The translations under genes and the position numbers were made by a program. A stretch of DNA of 56,083 nt from Burkholderiales bacterium (GTDB lineage Bacteria; Pseudomonadota; Gammaproteobacteria; Burkholderiales; Burkholderiaceae), in assembly GCA_026225235.1 (NCBI GenBank), contig JAMFSK010000047.1, positions 1 to 56,083 on the forward strand. Direction: 5' to 3'. Shown one piece after another: positions 9,709-17,664 of the stretch; position 1 is the first letter of the stretch; each line of letters opens with the position of its first letter. The notes under the pieces were generated by a model. It saw nothing but the letters and a program-made list of their open reading frames with translations, did no database searches and was not told the DNA's origin.

Positions 9709-9818
9709 ATACCTCACAGATATAGCCCAATACTAAATCGGTGTTGGACTGGGCCTCAGACTGCCCATTATCCTGACTTCAACCCCTCCTGCAACACCCA
9801 TCTATACCTCCAGAATAT
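9709..9818. promoter_or_regulatory. ben control region with three BenM-type boxes and a promoter
   Basis: BenM/CatM recognise ATAC-N7-GTAT and imperfect versions. Three such boxes are visible: ATAC-N7-ATAT at 9709-9723, ATAC-N7-GTGT at 9730-9744 and ATAC-N7-ATAT at 9804-9818. The first two start 21 bp apart, two turns of the helix. A plausible benA promoter follows, with -35 TTGGAC (9744-9749) and -10 CATTAT (9766-9771), spacer 16 bp. The second box abuts the -35, as expected for a LysR activator. The third lies downstream of the proposed start and could act as a repression site. Confidence 0.6.
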
Positions 9819-9879
9819 GCGGGGACCGTGTCGGAAGAAGGGTAAACCCACAGAAAAACAAAGAGAGTCAGGAGTAGAC

Positions 9880-11238
9880 ATGAACACCACTATCGACAAA
9901 TCCGCACAACTGGGCGAGCTGCTGCACACTGCCGTTCAGGACGATAAGGACAGCGGTGTTTTCCGTTGCCGTCGCGACATCTTCACCAACGTCGATTTAT
10001 TCGAACTCGAGATGAAGCACATCTTCGAGAACAACTGGGTGTATCTGGCACACGAGAGCCAGGTTTCCAACAACAACGACTATTACACCGCCTGGATGGG
10101 CCGGCAGCCTGTGGTGATTACGCGCGACAAGAACGGCGAACTTCACGCCGTGATTAACGCCTGTGCACACAAAGGCGCGATGCTGTGTCGACGCAAGCAT
10201 GGCAACAAGGGCAGCTTCACCTGCCCGTTTCATGGCTGGTCTTTCTCGAACACCGGCAAGCTACTCAAGGTAAAGGACGAGAAGACCACCGAGTACCCCG
10301 TGCAATTCAATACTCACGGCTCGCACGATCTGAAAAAGGTTGCGCGCTTCGAGAACTATCGCGGCTTTCTGTTCGGGAGCCTCAACCCGGATGTGATGCC
10401 GCTCGAGGACTATCTTGGCGAGACCAAGGTCATCATCGACCAGATCGTCGACCAGACTCCGGAGGGGTTGGAAGTGCTACGCGGCAGTTCCTCGTATATC
10501 TACGACGGCAACTGGAAGATGCAGATGGAGAACGGTTGCGATGGCTATCACGTCAGCACGGTGCACTGGAACTATGCGGCGACGATGGGTCGTCGCAGGG
10601 TTGAGGGCACGAAGGCGGTCGACGCAAATGGCTGGAGCAAATCGGTCGCCGGCGTATACGGCTTCGAGCATGGCCACATCCTGCTGTGGACCAACACGAT
10701 GAACCCCGAGGTGCGACCTGTCTATCAACATCGCGAGGAAATCGCCGCGCGCGTTGGCGAAGAAAGGGCGAAGTTCATCGTCAACCAGACTCGAAACCTG
10801 TGCCTTTATCCGAACGTATTCCTGATGGACCAGTTCAGTACGCAGATTCGCGTCATCCGCCCTATCGGCGTGGATAAAACCGAAGTCAGCATTTTCTGCT
10901 TTGCCCCGAAGGGCGAGAGCGCAACCGACCGCGCTACGCGTATCCGCCAGTACGAGGATTTCTTTAACGTCACGGGGATGGGAACTAGTGACGACCTCGA
11001 AGAGTTCCGCGCTTGTCAGGCGGGTTACGCCGGTATCAGTGCGAAGTGGAACGACCTCTCGCGTGGCGCGCCGTTGTGGGTCGACGGTCCCGACTCGAAC
11101 GCAAAGACCATGGGCTTGAATCCGCTCATCTCAGGTGAGCGTAGTGAAGACGAAGGCCTCTTCGTGGTCCAGCATTCCTATTGGGTAAATGTGATGCAAG
11201 ACGCTCTTAAAAGAGAACAAGACGAGGCGCTCGCATGA
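9880..11238 (+). CDS. benA: benzoate 1,2-dioxygenase, large (alpha) subunit
   Basis: This 452-residue protein has the normal length for BenA. The start at 9880 is chosen because CAGGAG lies six bases upstream and the N-terminus matches the family; the frame is open further upstream but without a signal. The Rieske [2Fe-2S] ligands are C95, H97, C115 and H118 (C-x-H...C-x2-H). The mononuclear iron site is in '[16 protein letters not shown]' (D221, H224, H229). It adds O2 to benzoate to give the cis-diol carboxylate. It overlaps benB by ATGA. AntA or 2-halobenzoate oxygenase are alternatives, but the linked benD favours benzoate. Confidence 0.94.
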   Translation: MNTTIDKSAQLGELLHTAVQDDKDSGVFRCRRDIFTNVDLFELEMKHIFENNWVYLAHESQVSNNNDYYTAWMGRQPVVITRDKNGELHAVINACAHKGAMLCRRKHGNKGSFTCPFHGWSFSNTGKLLKVKDEKTTEYPVQFNTHGSHDLKKVARFENYRGFLFGSLNPDVMPLEDYLGETKVIIDQIVDQTPEGLEVLRGSSSYIYDGNWKMQMENGCDGYHVSTVHWNYAATMGRRRVEGTKAVDANGWSKSVAGVYGFEHGHILLWTNTMNPEVRPVYQHREEIAARVGEERAKFIVNQTRNLCLYPNVFLMDQFSTQIRVIRPIGVDKTEVSIFCFAPKGESATDRATRIRQYEDFFNVTGMGTSDDLEEFRACQAGYAGISAKWNDLSRGAPLWVDGPDSNAKTMGLNPLISGERSEDEGLFVVQHSYWVNVMQDALKREQDEALA

Positions 11239-11723
11239 GCTTCGATTATCAGAAGATTTGCGCCATGCTGTACCGCGAAGCCCGGCTGCTCGATGACCGG
11301 GAGTGGGATGAGTGGCTCGCCTGCTACACCGCCGATGTCACGTACTGGATGCCGGCGTGGGATGACGACGACAGGCCTACTGATGACCACGAGAGTCAAA
11401 TTTCCTTGATGTATTACCCGGACCGCGGTGGCCTGGAAGATCGTGTGTTCCGTATCAAAACCGAACGCAGCGGCGCGTCGATGCCTGAGCCGCGTACCAG
11501 CCATAACGTCACCAATGTCGAAGTGTTAGCCGAACGCGATAACGAAGTGGACGTTCGCTACAACTTCAACACCCTCAATCACCGCTACAAGATTACCGAC
11601 CAGTTCTTCGGCACGATTTTCGTCACCTTGCGAAAGGTCGACGATGCCCTGCTGATTTCGCACAAGAAGATTTTGCTGAAGGACGACTACATCCGTCAGG
11701 TGCTCGACGTGTACCACGTCTGA
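11235..11723 (+). CDS. benB: benzoate 1,2-dioxygenase, small (beta) subunit
   Basis: A 162-residue protein of the ring-hydroxylating dioxygenase beta-subunit family (SnoaL/NTF2-like cone fold), with the family blocks '[17 protein letters not shown]' and 'SHNVTNVEV'. It forms the alpha3-beta3 oxygenase hexamer with BenA and has no cofactor. The start codon overlaps the benA stop (ATGA), which points to translational coupling and equal subunit amounts. Confidence 0.94.
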   Translation: MSFDYQKICAMLYREARLLDDREWDEWLACYTADVTYWMPAWDDDDRPTDDHESQISLMYYPDRGGLEDRVFRIKTERSGASMPEPRTSHNVTNVEVLAERDNEVDVRYNFNTLNHRYKITDQFFGTIFVTLRKVDDALLISHKKILLKDDYIRQVLDVYHV

Positions 11724-11763
11724 TGTCCTGCAGCGGGAAAGAGACTGAATTGAAGGAGGCAGT

Positions 11764-12786
11764 ATGTCCAGCTACAACATTGCGTTGAACTTCGAGGACG
11801 GTGTGACCCGCTTCGTTGAATGCAAGGCAGGCGAGAAGGTGCTCGATGCGGCCTTTCGCGCCAAAATCAACCTGCCGATGGATTGTTCCGACGGCGTATG
11901 CGGCACGTGCAAGTGCCGCGCCGAAAGCGGTCGCTACGATTTGGGCGACGACTATATCGAGGATGCGCTGAGCGAGGATGAAAAGGATATCGGCCTCGTA
12001 CTGACCTGCCAGATGGTGCCGCAAAGCGATTGCGTGATTGCCGTTCCAGCCTCGTCGGCAGTTTGCAAGACCGAGCAAATCAAGTTCGCGGCCACGGTAA
12101 CGAAAGTCGAGCCGCACAACGATGCGGCCGTCATGCTCGAGCTGGGGGTGGACTCGTCCGCGCCGGTGTTTCTCCCGGGTCAATACGTCAACATCGACGT
12201 CCCCGGCAGCGGGCAACATCGTTCGTATTCGTTCTCATCGGCCCCGGGAGAATCGAAAATCAGCTTCCTTATCAAGAAGATTCCCGGCGGCGTGATGAGC
12301 ACCTGGCTTGGCGCCTCACAGTCCGGCGACAAGGTGACGCTAACAGGACCTCTTGGGAGTTTCTATCTGCGTACTGCAGACCGGCCGCTCCTATTTCTCG
12401 CGGGTGGCACAGGCCTGGCGCCGTTCCTGTCCATGCTGGAGGTGCTTGCCCGTACCAACTCAAAGCAAAGCGTCCATCTGATATACGGGGTGACTCGAGA
12501 CCTCGACCTGGTGCTTGTCGATGCAATCGATGCGTACTCGGAAAAGCTGGTGAGCTTCACGTACAGCACCGTCGTGGCAGATACAGATTCGAATCACCCT
12601 CGCAAAGGATGGGTGACGCAGCACATGCCGATCGAGATGCTGAATGACGGCAATGTCGATGTGTACCTGTGCGGACCGCCGCCGATGGTCGATGCGGTGC
12701 GCAAGCATTTCGACGACAACGGCGTGAAGCCCAACAGCTTCCACTACGAGAAATTCACCCCCAATGCCACACTGGTGACCGCATGA
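11764..12786 (+). CDS. benC: benzoate 1,2-dioxygenase electron transfer component (reductase)
   Basis: A 340-residue three-part reductase. The N-terminal plant-type [2Fe-2S] ferredoxin domain has C41, C46, C49 and C82. A FAD-binding domain follows ('RSYSFSS', about residues 158-164), then a NAD(P)H-binding domain ('AGGTGLAPFLSM'). It passes electrons from NADH to the BenA Rieske centre. A strong AAGGAGG ribosome-binding site precedes the ATG, 40 bp after benB. Confidence 0.95.
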   Translation: MSSYNIALNFEDGVTRFVECKAGEKVLDAAFRAKINLPMDCSDGVCGTCKCRAESGRYDLGDDYIEDALSEDEKDIGLVLTCQMVPQSDCVIAVPASSAVCKTEQIKFAATVTKVEPHNDAAVMLELGVDSSAPVFLPGQYVNIDVPGSGQHRSYSFSSAPGESKISFLIKKIPGGVMSTWLGASQSGDKVTLTGPLGSFYLRTADRPLLFLAGGTGLAPFLSMLEVLARTNSKQSVHLIYGVTRDLDLVLVDAIDAYSEKLVSFTYSTVVADTDSNHPRKGWVTQHMPIEMLNDGNVDVYLCGPPPMVDAVRKHFDDNGVKPNSFHYEKFTPNATLVTA

Positions 12787-13559
12787 GATCGCAACGATTC
12801 GCGGGCAAGGTTATGGTGGTGACTGGCGCGGCGCAGGGGATCGGACGTGGTGTGGCGCTCGGCGCAGCCGCCGAAGGTGCAGAGGTACTGTTCGTCGACC
12901 GCGCCGACTTCGTCTCGGAAGTCGCAGCAGAGGCGAGCGGAGCGAACACGGCGGGATTCGTGGCCGACCTGGAGACATACGAAGGCGCGGCATCGGCAAT
13001 GGCATTTGCCGTGCAGCAGTTTGGCGGCGTTGACATTTTGATCAACGGCGTCGGCGGCGCGATACGCATGCGTCCGTTCGCCGAATTCGAGCCCGCTCAG
13101 ATCGATGCGGAAATCCGCCGTTCGCTCATGCCTACGCTCTATGCATGCCATGCAGTTCTGCCATACCTGCTTAAGCGCGGTGGCGGCACCATCGTCAACG
13201 TCTCCTCGAACGCTACTCGGGGTATTCGTCGTGTCCCCTATTCGGCGGCCAAAGGCGGCGTGAACGCGTTGACGCTGTCACTGGCGATGGAATACGCCGA
13301 GAGCAACATCCGGGTGGTCGCCACCGCACCGGGCGGGACAAATGCGCCTCCACGACGCGTTCCGCGCAACGCCTCCGGCGACAGCGAACAGGAACGAGCA
13401 TGGATGGCGGAAGCCGTGACGCAGGTCACTGAATCGACCTTCTTGAAACGCTACGGAAGCCTCGAAGAACAGGTCGCCCCTATTCTATTTCTCGCGTCGG
13501 ATGAGGCGGGCTATATCACGGGCACGGTGCTCCCGGTCGCTGGCGGAGACACCGGCTGA
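12783..13559 (+). CDS. benD: 1,6-dihydroxycyclohexa-2,4-diene-1-carboxylate dehydrogenase
   Basis: A 258-residue SDR. The ATG at 12783 overlaps the benC stop (ATGA), which fixes the start over longer in-frame openings. TGAAQGIG (14-21) binds NAD, and the catalytic tyrosine and lysine are in YSAAK of 'RRVPYSAAKGGVN'. In place of NNAG it has 'INGVGG', common in BenD/XylL. It oxidises and decarboxylates the benzoate cis-diol to catechol. No catechol dioxygenase or muconate genes lie in the window, so catechol must be used by genes elsewhere. Confidence 0.93.
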   Translation: MRSQRFAGKVMVVTGAAQGIGRGVALGAAAEGAEVLFVDRADFVSEVAAEASGANTAGFVADLETYEGAASAMAFAVQQFGGVDILINGVGGAIRMRPFAEFEPAQIDAEIRRSLMPTLYACHAVLPYLLKRGGGTIVNVSSNATRGIRRVPYSAAKGGVNALTLSLAMEYAESNIRVVATAPGGTNAPPRRVPRNASGDSEQERAWMAEAVTQVTESTFLKRYGSLEEQVAPILFLASDEAGYITGTVLPVAGGDTG

Positions 13560-13571
13560 GCGTTGCGTTTG

Positions 13572-13610
13572 AAGGCGAACGATCGCAACGTTCGTTGCGG
13601 CCTTTCTCTT
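13572..13610 (+). terminator. possible ben operon terminator
   Basis: Just after benD, AAGGC (13572-13576) can pair with GCCTT (13600-13604) and GAACG (13577-13581) with CGTTC (13589-13593), leaving a 7-nt loop and a 6-nt bulge, followed by a pyrimidine-rich run TCTCTT. It is imperfect and the U-tract is weak. Confidence 0.4.
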
Positions 13611-13659
13611 GTGCGCGGAGCTTCGTCGCGGCGGCGTTGAAGAAGCGCCGTTGCTAGCG

Positions 13660-13750
13660 GTAGCCCAAAGGCTACACTTTTCTCATATTTCCTTAATTTG
13701 TAGCCCCTCGGCTACATTTCCGATTGGTGTCGATGTATCCCCAGGGCTAC
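13660..13750. promoter_or_regulatory. three tandem palindromic operators upstream of hipB-like gene
   Basis: Three 16-bp palindromes of the form GTAGCC-N4-GGCTAC occur at 13660-13675, 13700-13715 and 13735-13750 (the last reads GTATCC on its left arm). Centres are 40 and 35 bp apart. They lie within 135 bp of the XRE/HipB-like start. HipB of E. coli binds TATCC-N8-GGATA at several sites upstream of hipBA. Here the half sites are similar but the spacer is 4 bp. Autoregulation by the downstream protein is the natural reading. Confidence 0.7.
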
Positions 13751-13793
13751 GATATCGAGGTAACCATCGATTTTTGATGCCCGGAGGATACAA

Positions 13794-14057
13794 ATGACAA
13801 CCCTGGCAGACGTCAGTGAAATGCTTCGAGACGCTCGTCGAGAAGCAGGCCTTTCTCAAGGCAATGCCGCAGCGCGAGCAGGGGTCTCTCGAACAACTGT
13901 CGCTCGCATGGAGACGCTCGCTCGCTCAGATATGAGTGTTTCCGCGCTCGTTCGGCTTTTCGAGGCAGCAGGGTATGACCTTCGCGCTGTCAAACGCGGG
14001 CATACGCGAACCCTCGACGATGTGCTTGCCGAACAACGTCGGCAAGGGGAAACCTGA
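13794..14057 (+). CDS. HipB-like XRE-family antitoxin/regulator
   Basis: An 87-residue protein that is almost entirely a Cro/CI-type HTH (residues about 8-65: 'LRDARREAGLSQGNAAARAG', 'SRTTVARMETL'). GGAGG is seven bases upstream of the ATG. Its stop overlaps the next start (TGATG), the usual HipB-HipA coupling. In such modules HipB represses its own operon and neutralises the HipA kinase. Here the partner is broken, so it probably survives as an orphan autoregulator. Confidence 0.85.
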   Translation: MTTLADVSEMLRDARREAGLSQGNAAARAGVSRTTVARMETLARSDMSVSALVRLFEAAGYDLRAVKRGHTRTLDDVLAEQRRQGET

Positions 14058-14308
14058 TGAGGCTCGATGTCCAGGTCAAGGGAAAGCCCATAGCCAAATT
14101 GTTCCGTCGAAGCGACGACTACGTCTTGCAGTACACGGAAAGCGCGGATCCAGATCAAGCCTGGAAAGACAGGGATCAGGCTTGTGCTTTATTGGCAGAC
14201 ACGGGGTCAAGGTCAGTGAGACCGTTCGGGAAGAACGCGCGTGCCGTCGCCACAATGTTCAGCGCTTCACGAAGCACTTTGATTTGGCCATTCTCGACGC
14301 GCATGTAG
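14057..14308 (+). pseudogene. truncated HipA-like kinase, N-terminal fragment
   Basis: The frame encodes 83 residues, of which only the first 35 or so look like the HipA N1 domain ('MRLDVQVKGKPIAKLFRRSD', then 'YVLQYTESADPDQ'). HipA is normally about 410-440 residues. After about position 14160 the sequence stops resembling HipA and instead seems to carry, on the opposite strand, the end of an unrelated gene. The kinase core (catalytic loop, Mg-binding aspartates) is gone, so no toxin activity is expected. A deletion or recombination joint at about 14155-14180 explains this. Confidence 0.75.
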
Positions 14309-14344
14309 CCGAAAAAGTGTTGCTTGAACGGTCGGTCGTTGGGG
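14176..14344 (-). pseudogene. C-terminal fragment of an NTF2/SnoaL-like protein
   Basis: Read on the minus strand one frame gives 'FFGYMRVENGQIKVLREALN' followed by 'IVATARAFFPNGL' and a stop at 14176-14178. This resembles the end of SnoaL/NTF2-fold proteins of the PhzA/PhzB kind (a strand, then 'G-x-I-x-x-x-R-E-x-x-N'). There is no start codon or N-terminal half. It abuts the hipA break point. The match is short, so the family call is tentative. Confidence 0.3.
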
Positions 14345-14355
14345 ACGCGGGGTGC

Positions 14356-14988
14356 TCATCGGTAATCTCCCGGGTTGGCAAGGCGAGTGCGTAGCTCGGC
14401 GTTTTCGGTTTCGAGTTGAGCCAGACGATCGCGAAGCGGACGAACCGCCTCGGAGACTTCCTGCTCGGTGAAGCGCGACGTGATGTGCTGCGGGCAATTC
14501 CAGTCGAACGCCTCCAGACGAAGCCGCAACACGCGTTCGAGCTTCGCCGGGTAGTTGGGCACAGTGACGAGTTCGGTCAGTACGGGGTCGTCATCGAGCG
14601 CGAGGGTTTCTACATGCGCGTATATCTTGAGTCGCGCGCGGTGAGCGTAGTCCATTAGGAACAGACACACCCGGTCATTGGCCGCGAGGTTGCCGGTGCT
14701 AATGTATTGGCGGTTGCCGCGATAGTCGGCGAAAGCAAGCGTGCGATCGTCGACCATCTTGAGGAACCCGTGCGGCCCTCCCCTGTGCTGAACATAGGGC
14801 CAGCCCGTCTCCGAAACCGTCGCCATGTAGAAGCTGTCGCGCCGAGCGATGAAGGCAGCTTCGTCCTCGGTGAACCGGTTAAAGTCGCGGTGCCCATTGA
14901 AGTCGCGCCAGATGTGCTCGGCTCCCATCTTGGCCTGCACGGCCTGGACGCCGGGCGTCACGGCGATATCAAGAAAGCCATAGGACAT
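14356..14988 (-). CDS. pyridoxamine 5'-phosphate oxidase-like flavin-binding protein
   Basis: A 210-residue protein of the PNPOx-like split-barrel type (COG3576-like). The core is 'SFYMATVSETGWPYVQHRGG' with 'DRVCLFLMDYAHRARLKIYA' after it. Such proteins bind FMN and are often annotated as pyridoxamine oxidase-like, but the substrate is usually unknown. The C-terminal 30 residues form a short coiled coil ('LRDRLAQLETENAELRTRL'). It follows the AhpD-like gene (66 bp gap, same strand) and is probably co-transcribed with it. Confidence 0.85.
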   Translation of the reverse strand: MSYGFLDIAVTPGVQAVQAKMGAEHIWRDFNGHRDFNRFTEDEAAFIARRDSFYMATVSETGWPYVQHRGGPHGFLKMVDDRTLAFADYRGNRQYISTGNLAANDRVCLFLMDYAHRARLKIYAHVETLALDDDPVLTELVTVPNYPAKLERVLRLRLEAFDWNCPQHITSRFTEQEVSEAVRPLRDRLAQLETENAELRTRLANPGDYR

Positions 14989-15054
14989 GACTAGACCCCC
15001 GCTGTTGGAAGGGAAACGGGCCGAGGGACTGCACAGACCTCGACCCTATTGGCG

Positions 15055-15600
15055 TCACGCAGTTTCTGCGGCTCGCACAACGGGAAAATCGATTTCCGTC
15101 CTGGCGACTTCGTTCAGGTAATTGGTGAAACTGTTTTCCGCAACCAGCGCGACGAGCTCCACAACCTGGGCGTCGGTGAAACCAGCATCGCGGACCGCCT
15201 TGATGTCGGCGTCGCTGACGTGGCCGCGCTCCTTTGCCACCTTGGCCGCGAACTGGACGGCCGCATTCGCCTTGGCGTCGCCAGACTCTCCCTTGCGGTT
15301 CAGCGCGATTTCTTCCGGACTGATCTTCGCCAGATTGAGGCCAAGATAAGTGTGAGCCGACAGGCAGTAGTCGCATCCATTGACCTGGGCGACTGCCAGG
15401 GCGATCCGTTCGCGGGTCTTTACGTCGAAGGTCTTCGAGAGCGCGCCCTGCAAACCAGTAAAGCCAGCGAGTGCAGCGGGGCTGCTACCAATTAGGCGAA
15501 ACAGGTTCGGCACGACGCCGAGCTGCTTGTGAACGGCGTCGAGCGTGGCCTTTGAGGCTTCCGGGGCGGCCCCAAGGGCCGGGATCGAGATTCGGGACAT
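15055..15600 (-). CDS. AhpD/carboxymuconolactone decarboxylase-family peroxidase-like protein
   Basis: A 181-residue protein. The start at 15600 follows AAAGGA and matches the usual N-terminus (MSRISIPAL); an upstream in-frame opening reaches 15747 without support. The AhpD motif C-x2-C-x3-H is present as 'NGCDYCLSAH' (C76, C79, H83). Such proteins act as thiol peroxidase or peroxidase-related antioxidants. Divergent from the LysR gene at 15723 and followed by a PNPOx-like flavoprotein, it looks like the first gene of a LysR-controlled redox operon. Confidence 0.88.
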   Translation of the reverse strand: MSRISIPALGAAPEASKATLDAVHKQLGVVPNLFRLIGSSPAALAGFTGLQGALSKTFDVKTRERIALAVAQVNGCDYCLSAHTYLGLNLAKISPEEIALNRKGESGDAKANAAVQFAAKVAKERGHVSDADIKAVRDAGFTDAQVVELVALVAENSFTNYLNEVARTEIDFPVVRAAETA

Positions 15601-15722
15601 GGTGGATTTTCCTTTGGGTGTGCGAACCGGGACGGTCGGCTTGGAAAACATCATGCCGCTTTTCAGTTTCGCAAATAATCCTGTAATCTTGGGAATCATT
15701 TCACCGGAAAATGGGAGAGTGG

Positions 15723-16649
15723 ATGGACCGTTTTGAGGCCATGTCAATGCTGGTGACGGTCACTGAGACTCGAAGCCTCTCGGCAGCGGGACGTGTTTTG
15801 AAGGTGCCCTTGGCAACATTGAGTCGGAAAATCACGGACCTCGAAACGCTCCTGGGCACGCGACTGCTCATCCGCACAACCCGCAAGCTCACGTTGACCG
15901 ATGCCGGCATTGCCTATGTAGCCGCTGCGCGACGCATTCTCGAACAAGTCGAGGATGCCGAACGGGAGGCCGCTGGCGAATTCATTACGCCGAAGGGCGA
16001 ATTGGTCATTACCGCCCCGATTCAATTCGGCCGGCTACACGTACTGCCCGTGGTGGTGGACTTCCTTGCCCTGTTTCCCGAAATCAACGTTCGCCTGATG
16101 CTGGTTGATCGCAACATCGATCTGATCGACGCCCACATTGACATGGCCGTGCGGATCGGAAACCTCCCCGATAGCTCGATGGTGGCGACACAGGTAGGCC
16201 TTATGCGGACGGTGGTATGCGCAAGCCCTGCGCTCATGGACGGCCGCGGCGTGCCTCGAACGCCGGACGATTTGCTGAAATTGCCGTGTGTCACCGTCCA
16301 TACGCCATTGCCTTCTCCCGATTGGCGCTTTAAAGCGCCGCGATCGGCAGTTACCTTTGAGGTTCCCGTTGTGTCGCGGTTGTCCGTGACAACGACGGAA
16401 GCGGCCGCACAAGCCGCGATCCGGAGTGTCGGAGCAACGCGGCTACTGCACTATCAGGTCGCCGAAGCTGTCGAGGCGGACGCGCTGCGCATCATTCTTG
16501 ATGCGTTTGAGCCGGACCCGGTGCCTGTGAACCTCGTCCATGCCTCGCGCGGACAAATGCCGCTGAAGATGCGCCGCTTTCTTGACTTCGCTGCTCCGCG
16601 CCTGCGCAACGTGCTTGAAAAGGTCGACGCATCGATCGGGCAGGCCTAG
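15723..16649 (+). CDS. LysR-type regulator, CrgA/DmlR-like
   Basis: About 308 residues. The N-terminal winged HTH reads 'MSMLVTVTETRSLSAAGRVL' with 'ATLSRKITDLETLLGTRLL' as the recognition region; residues about 90-300 form the effector domain. An in-frame ATG four codons earlier (15711) is possible; the one at 15723 has GGGAGAG just upstream, rather close. It is divergent from the AhpD-like gene, with about 120 bp between starts, and likely controls it. Confidence 0.88.
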   Translation: MDRFEAMSMLVTVTETRSLSAAGRVLKVPLATLSRKITDLETLLGTRLLIRTTRKLTLTDAGIAYVAAARRILEQVEDAEREAAGEFITPKGELVITAPIQFGRLHVLPVVVDFLALFPEINVRLMLVDRNIDLIDAHIDMAVRIGNLPDSSMVATQVGLMRTVVCASPALMDGRGVPRTPDDLLKLPCVTVHTPLPSPDWRFKAPRSAVTFEVPVVSRLSVTTTEAAAQAAIRSVGATRLLHYQVAEAVEADALRIILDAFEPDPVPVNLVHASRGQMPLKMRRFLDFAAPRLRNVLEKVDASIGQA

Positions 16650-16668
16650 GCGTGGGTCCTGACCTGGG

Positions 16669-16950
16669 ATGAGTGCATTACCTTTGGGAACGCTACTGGC
16701 CAACCTAGCAGCCGGATACCTTATTGGTCTGTCTATCGCGCTGTTCCAGCTTTTCGCGGGCTGTCCAGTTGAGTAGCGCGTGTTCGTCATTGCCCGCGTC
16801 CTCGGGATGCGGTCGACCTTCTCGACCTTTTCTGCAGAAGCGCCAAGCCGGTGCGCTTCGCGATCTCCCTGAGCAGAGTTAGTCGCGCGATTTCATGCGC
16901 CTGACCTTGCAAATCGTGTCCATAGTGATCACCGCGCCCTGCTTAAAGTT
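16669..16950 (+). pseudogene. crcB: crcB remnant (fluoride exporter), degenerate
   Basis: Starting at the ATG at 16669 the frame reads 'LPLGTLLANLAAGYLIGLSI', then an internal TAG where CrcB has a Trp ('PVE*RVFVIA'), then 'STFSTFSAE', which corresponds to the conserved GG-x-TTFSTF block of CrcB. After a frameshift, 'RAISCA' and 'LTLQIVSIVITA' correspond to the last membrane helix. The first 35 or so residues are missing. CrcB/Fluc is a small dimeric membrane channel that exports fluoride. No fluoride riboswitch was seen upstream. Clearly inactive. Confidence 0.75.
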
Positions 16951-17028
16951 CAGGGAACTAGTGAAAATCCTAATCAACTTTGCATAGGCGCTTGCAGGCA
17001 GAGGCTTGTCTGCTAGAATTTGAATAAA

Positions 17029-17045
17029 AGCTTTGTAAGCAAGCT
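17029..17045. promoter_or_regulatory. inverted repeat before marR-like gene, candidate operator
   Basis: AGCTT-N7-AAGCT (17029-17045) lies immediately before the MarR-family coding region. MarR proteins commonly repress themselves by binding short palindromes over the promoter or ribosome-binding site. The arms are only 5 bp, so this is suggestive. Confidence 0.35.
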
Positions 17046-17062
17046 AAATGGAGCAATGTTCG

Positions 17063-17626
17063 ATGCCAGCTACTAAAGAAAACAAAGTACTCACCGTTAC
17101 ACACCCGGCTTGCCTCGTCGACGGATCGGACGCCGAGTTTCGGCGCCTCTTGAATAGGTTGCTGCCGTTCGCCGCCCGCTTGCTGTCAATACGGGATGGC
17201 TTTGGCAGCATCGCCGGATTGACAGGAGTGCAATATTCCTTGGCACGCTCGATCGCACATCTATCGATGCGTGACGAAGTGACGGTCAACCAACTCGCCG
17301 AGCATCTGCATCTGAGCGGAGCGTTCGTTACCGTCGAGACCAACAAGCTGAAAAAGCTAGGCCTGATCGACAAGAAGGCTAATCCTGACGACAAGCGAAA
17401 GGTGCGGCTTACGATGACTGCGGCCGGTAACCGGCTGCTCAACGAGCTTCTGCCGACTCAGCAGAACATCAATGATGTTTTGTTCGAAGGCGTGACGCGC
17501 ACCGAATTCAAGGTCCTGTGCTCGTTTGTGGAACGACTCGTCACCAACGGCGATCAGGCCGTGCTCGACCTGGCTCACCTCCAGACTCGCCAACAGAAGG
17601 TGGCCAAGCGTAGCTCTGAGGCGTAG
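17063..17626 (+). CDS. MarR-family transcriptional regulator
   Basis: About 187 residues. The ATG at 17063 follows GGAG by nine bases; an in-frame ATG at 17048 has no such site. The winged HTH is at about residues 60-125 ('VTVNQLAEHLHLSGAFVTVE' then 'KLGLIDKKANPDDKRKVRL', the usual wing D-x-R). It precedes a region with an alpha/beta hydrolase, ABM proteins, peroxiredoxin-like proteins and OYE, typical targets of MarR-type sensors of quinones or electrophiles, although a pseudogene lies in between. Confidence 0.9.
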   Translation: MPATKENKVLTVTHPACLVDGSDAEFRRLLNRLLPFAARLLSIRDGFGSIAGLTGVQYSLARSIAHLSMRDEVTVNQLAEHLHLSGAFVTVETNKLKKLGLIDKKANPDDKRKVRLTMTAAGNRLLNELLPTQQNINDVLFEGVTRTEFKVLCSFVERLVTNGDQAVLDLAHLQTRQQKVAKRSSEA

Positions 17627-17664
17627 CGCCGCGGCTCCCCGGAGCCGCGTGTGTGCCGTGCGTT

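Noticed and set aside
9880..11238. Anthranilate 1,2-dioxygenase (antA)
   Set aside because: Anthranilate oxygenation yields catechol without a diol dehydrogenase. The coupled benD and the BenM-type boxes favour benzoate.
13794..14057. Phage CI-type repressor marking a prophage
   Set aside because: No phage structural, integrase or lysis genes are near. The TGATG overlap with a hipA start identifies a HipB-type gene.
14057..14308. A complete small HipA-like protein
   Set aside because: HipA similarity ends after about 35 residues, and the kinase core is absent.
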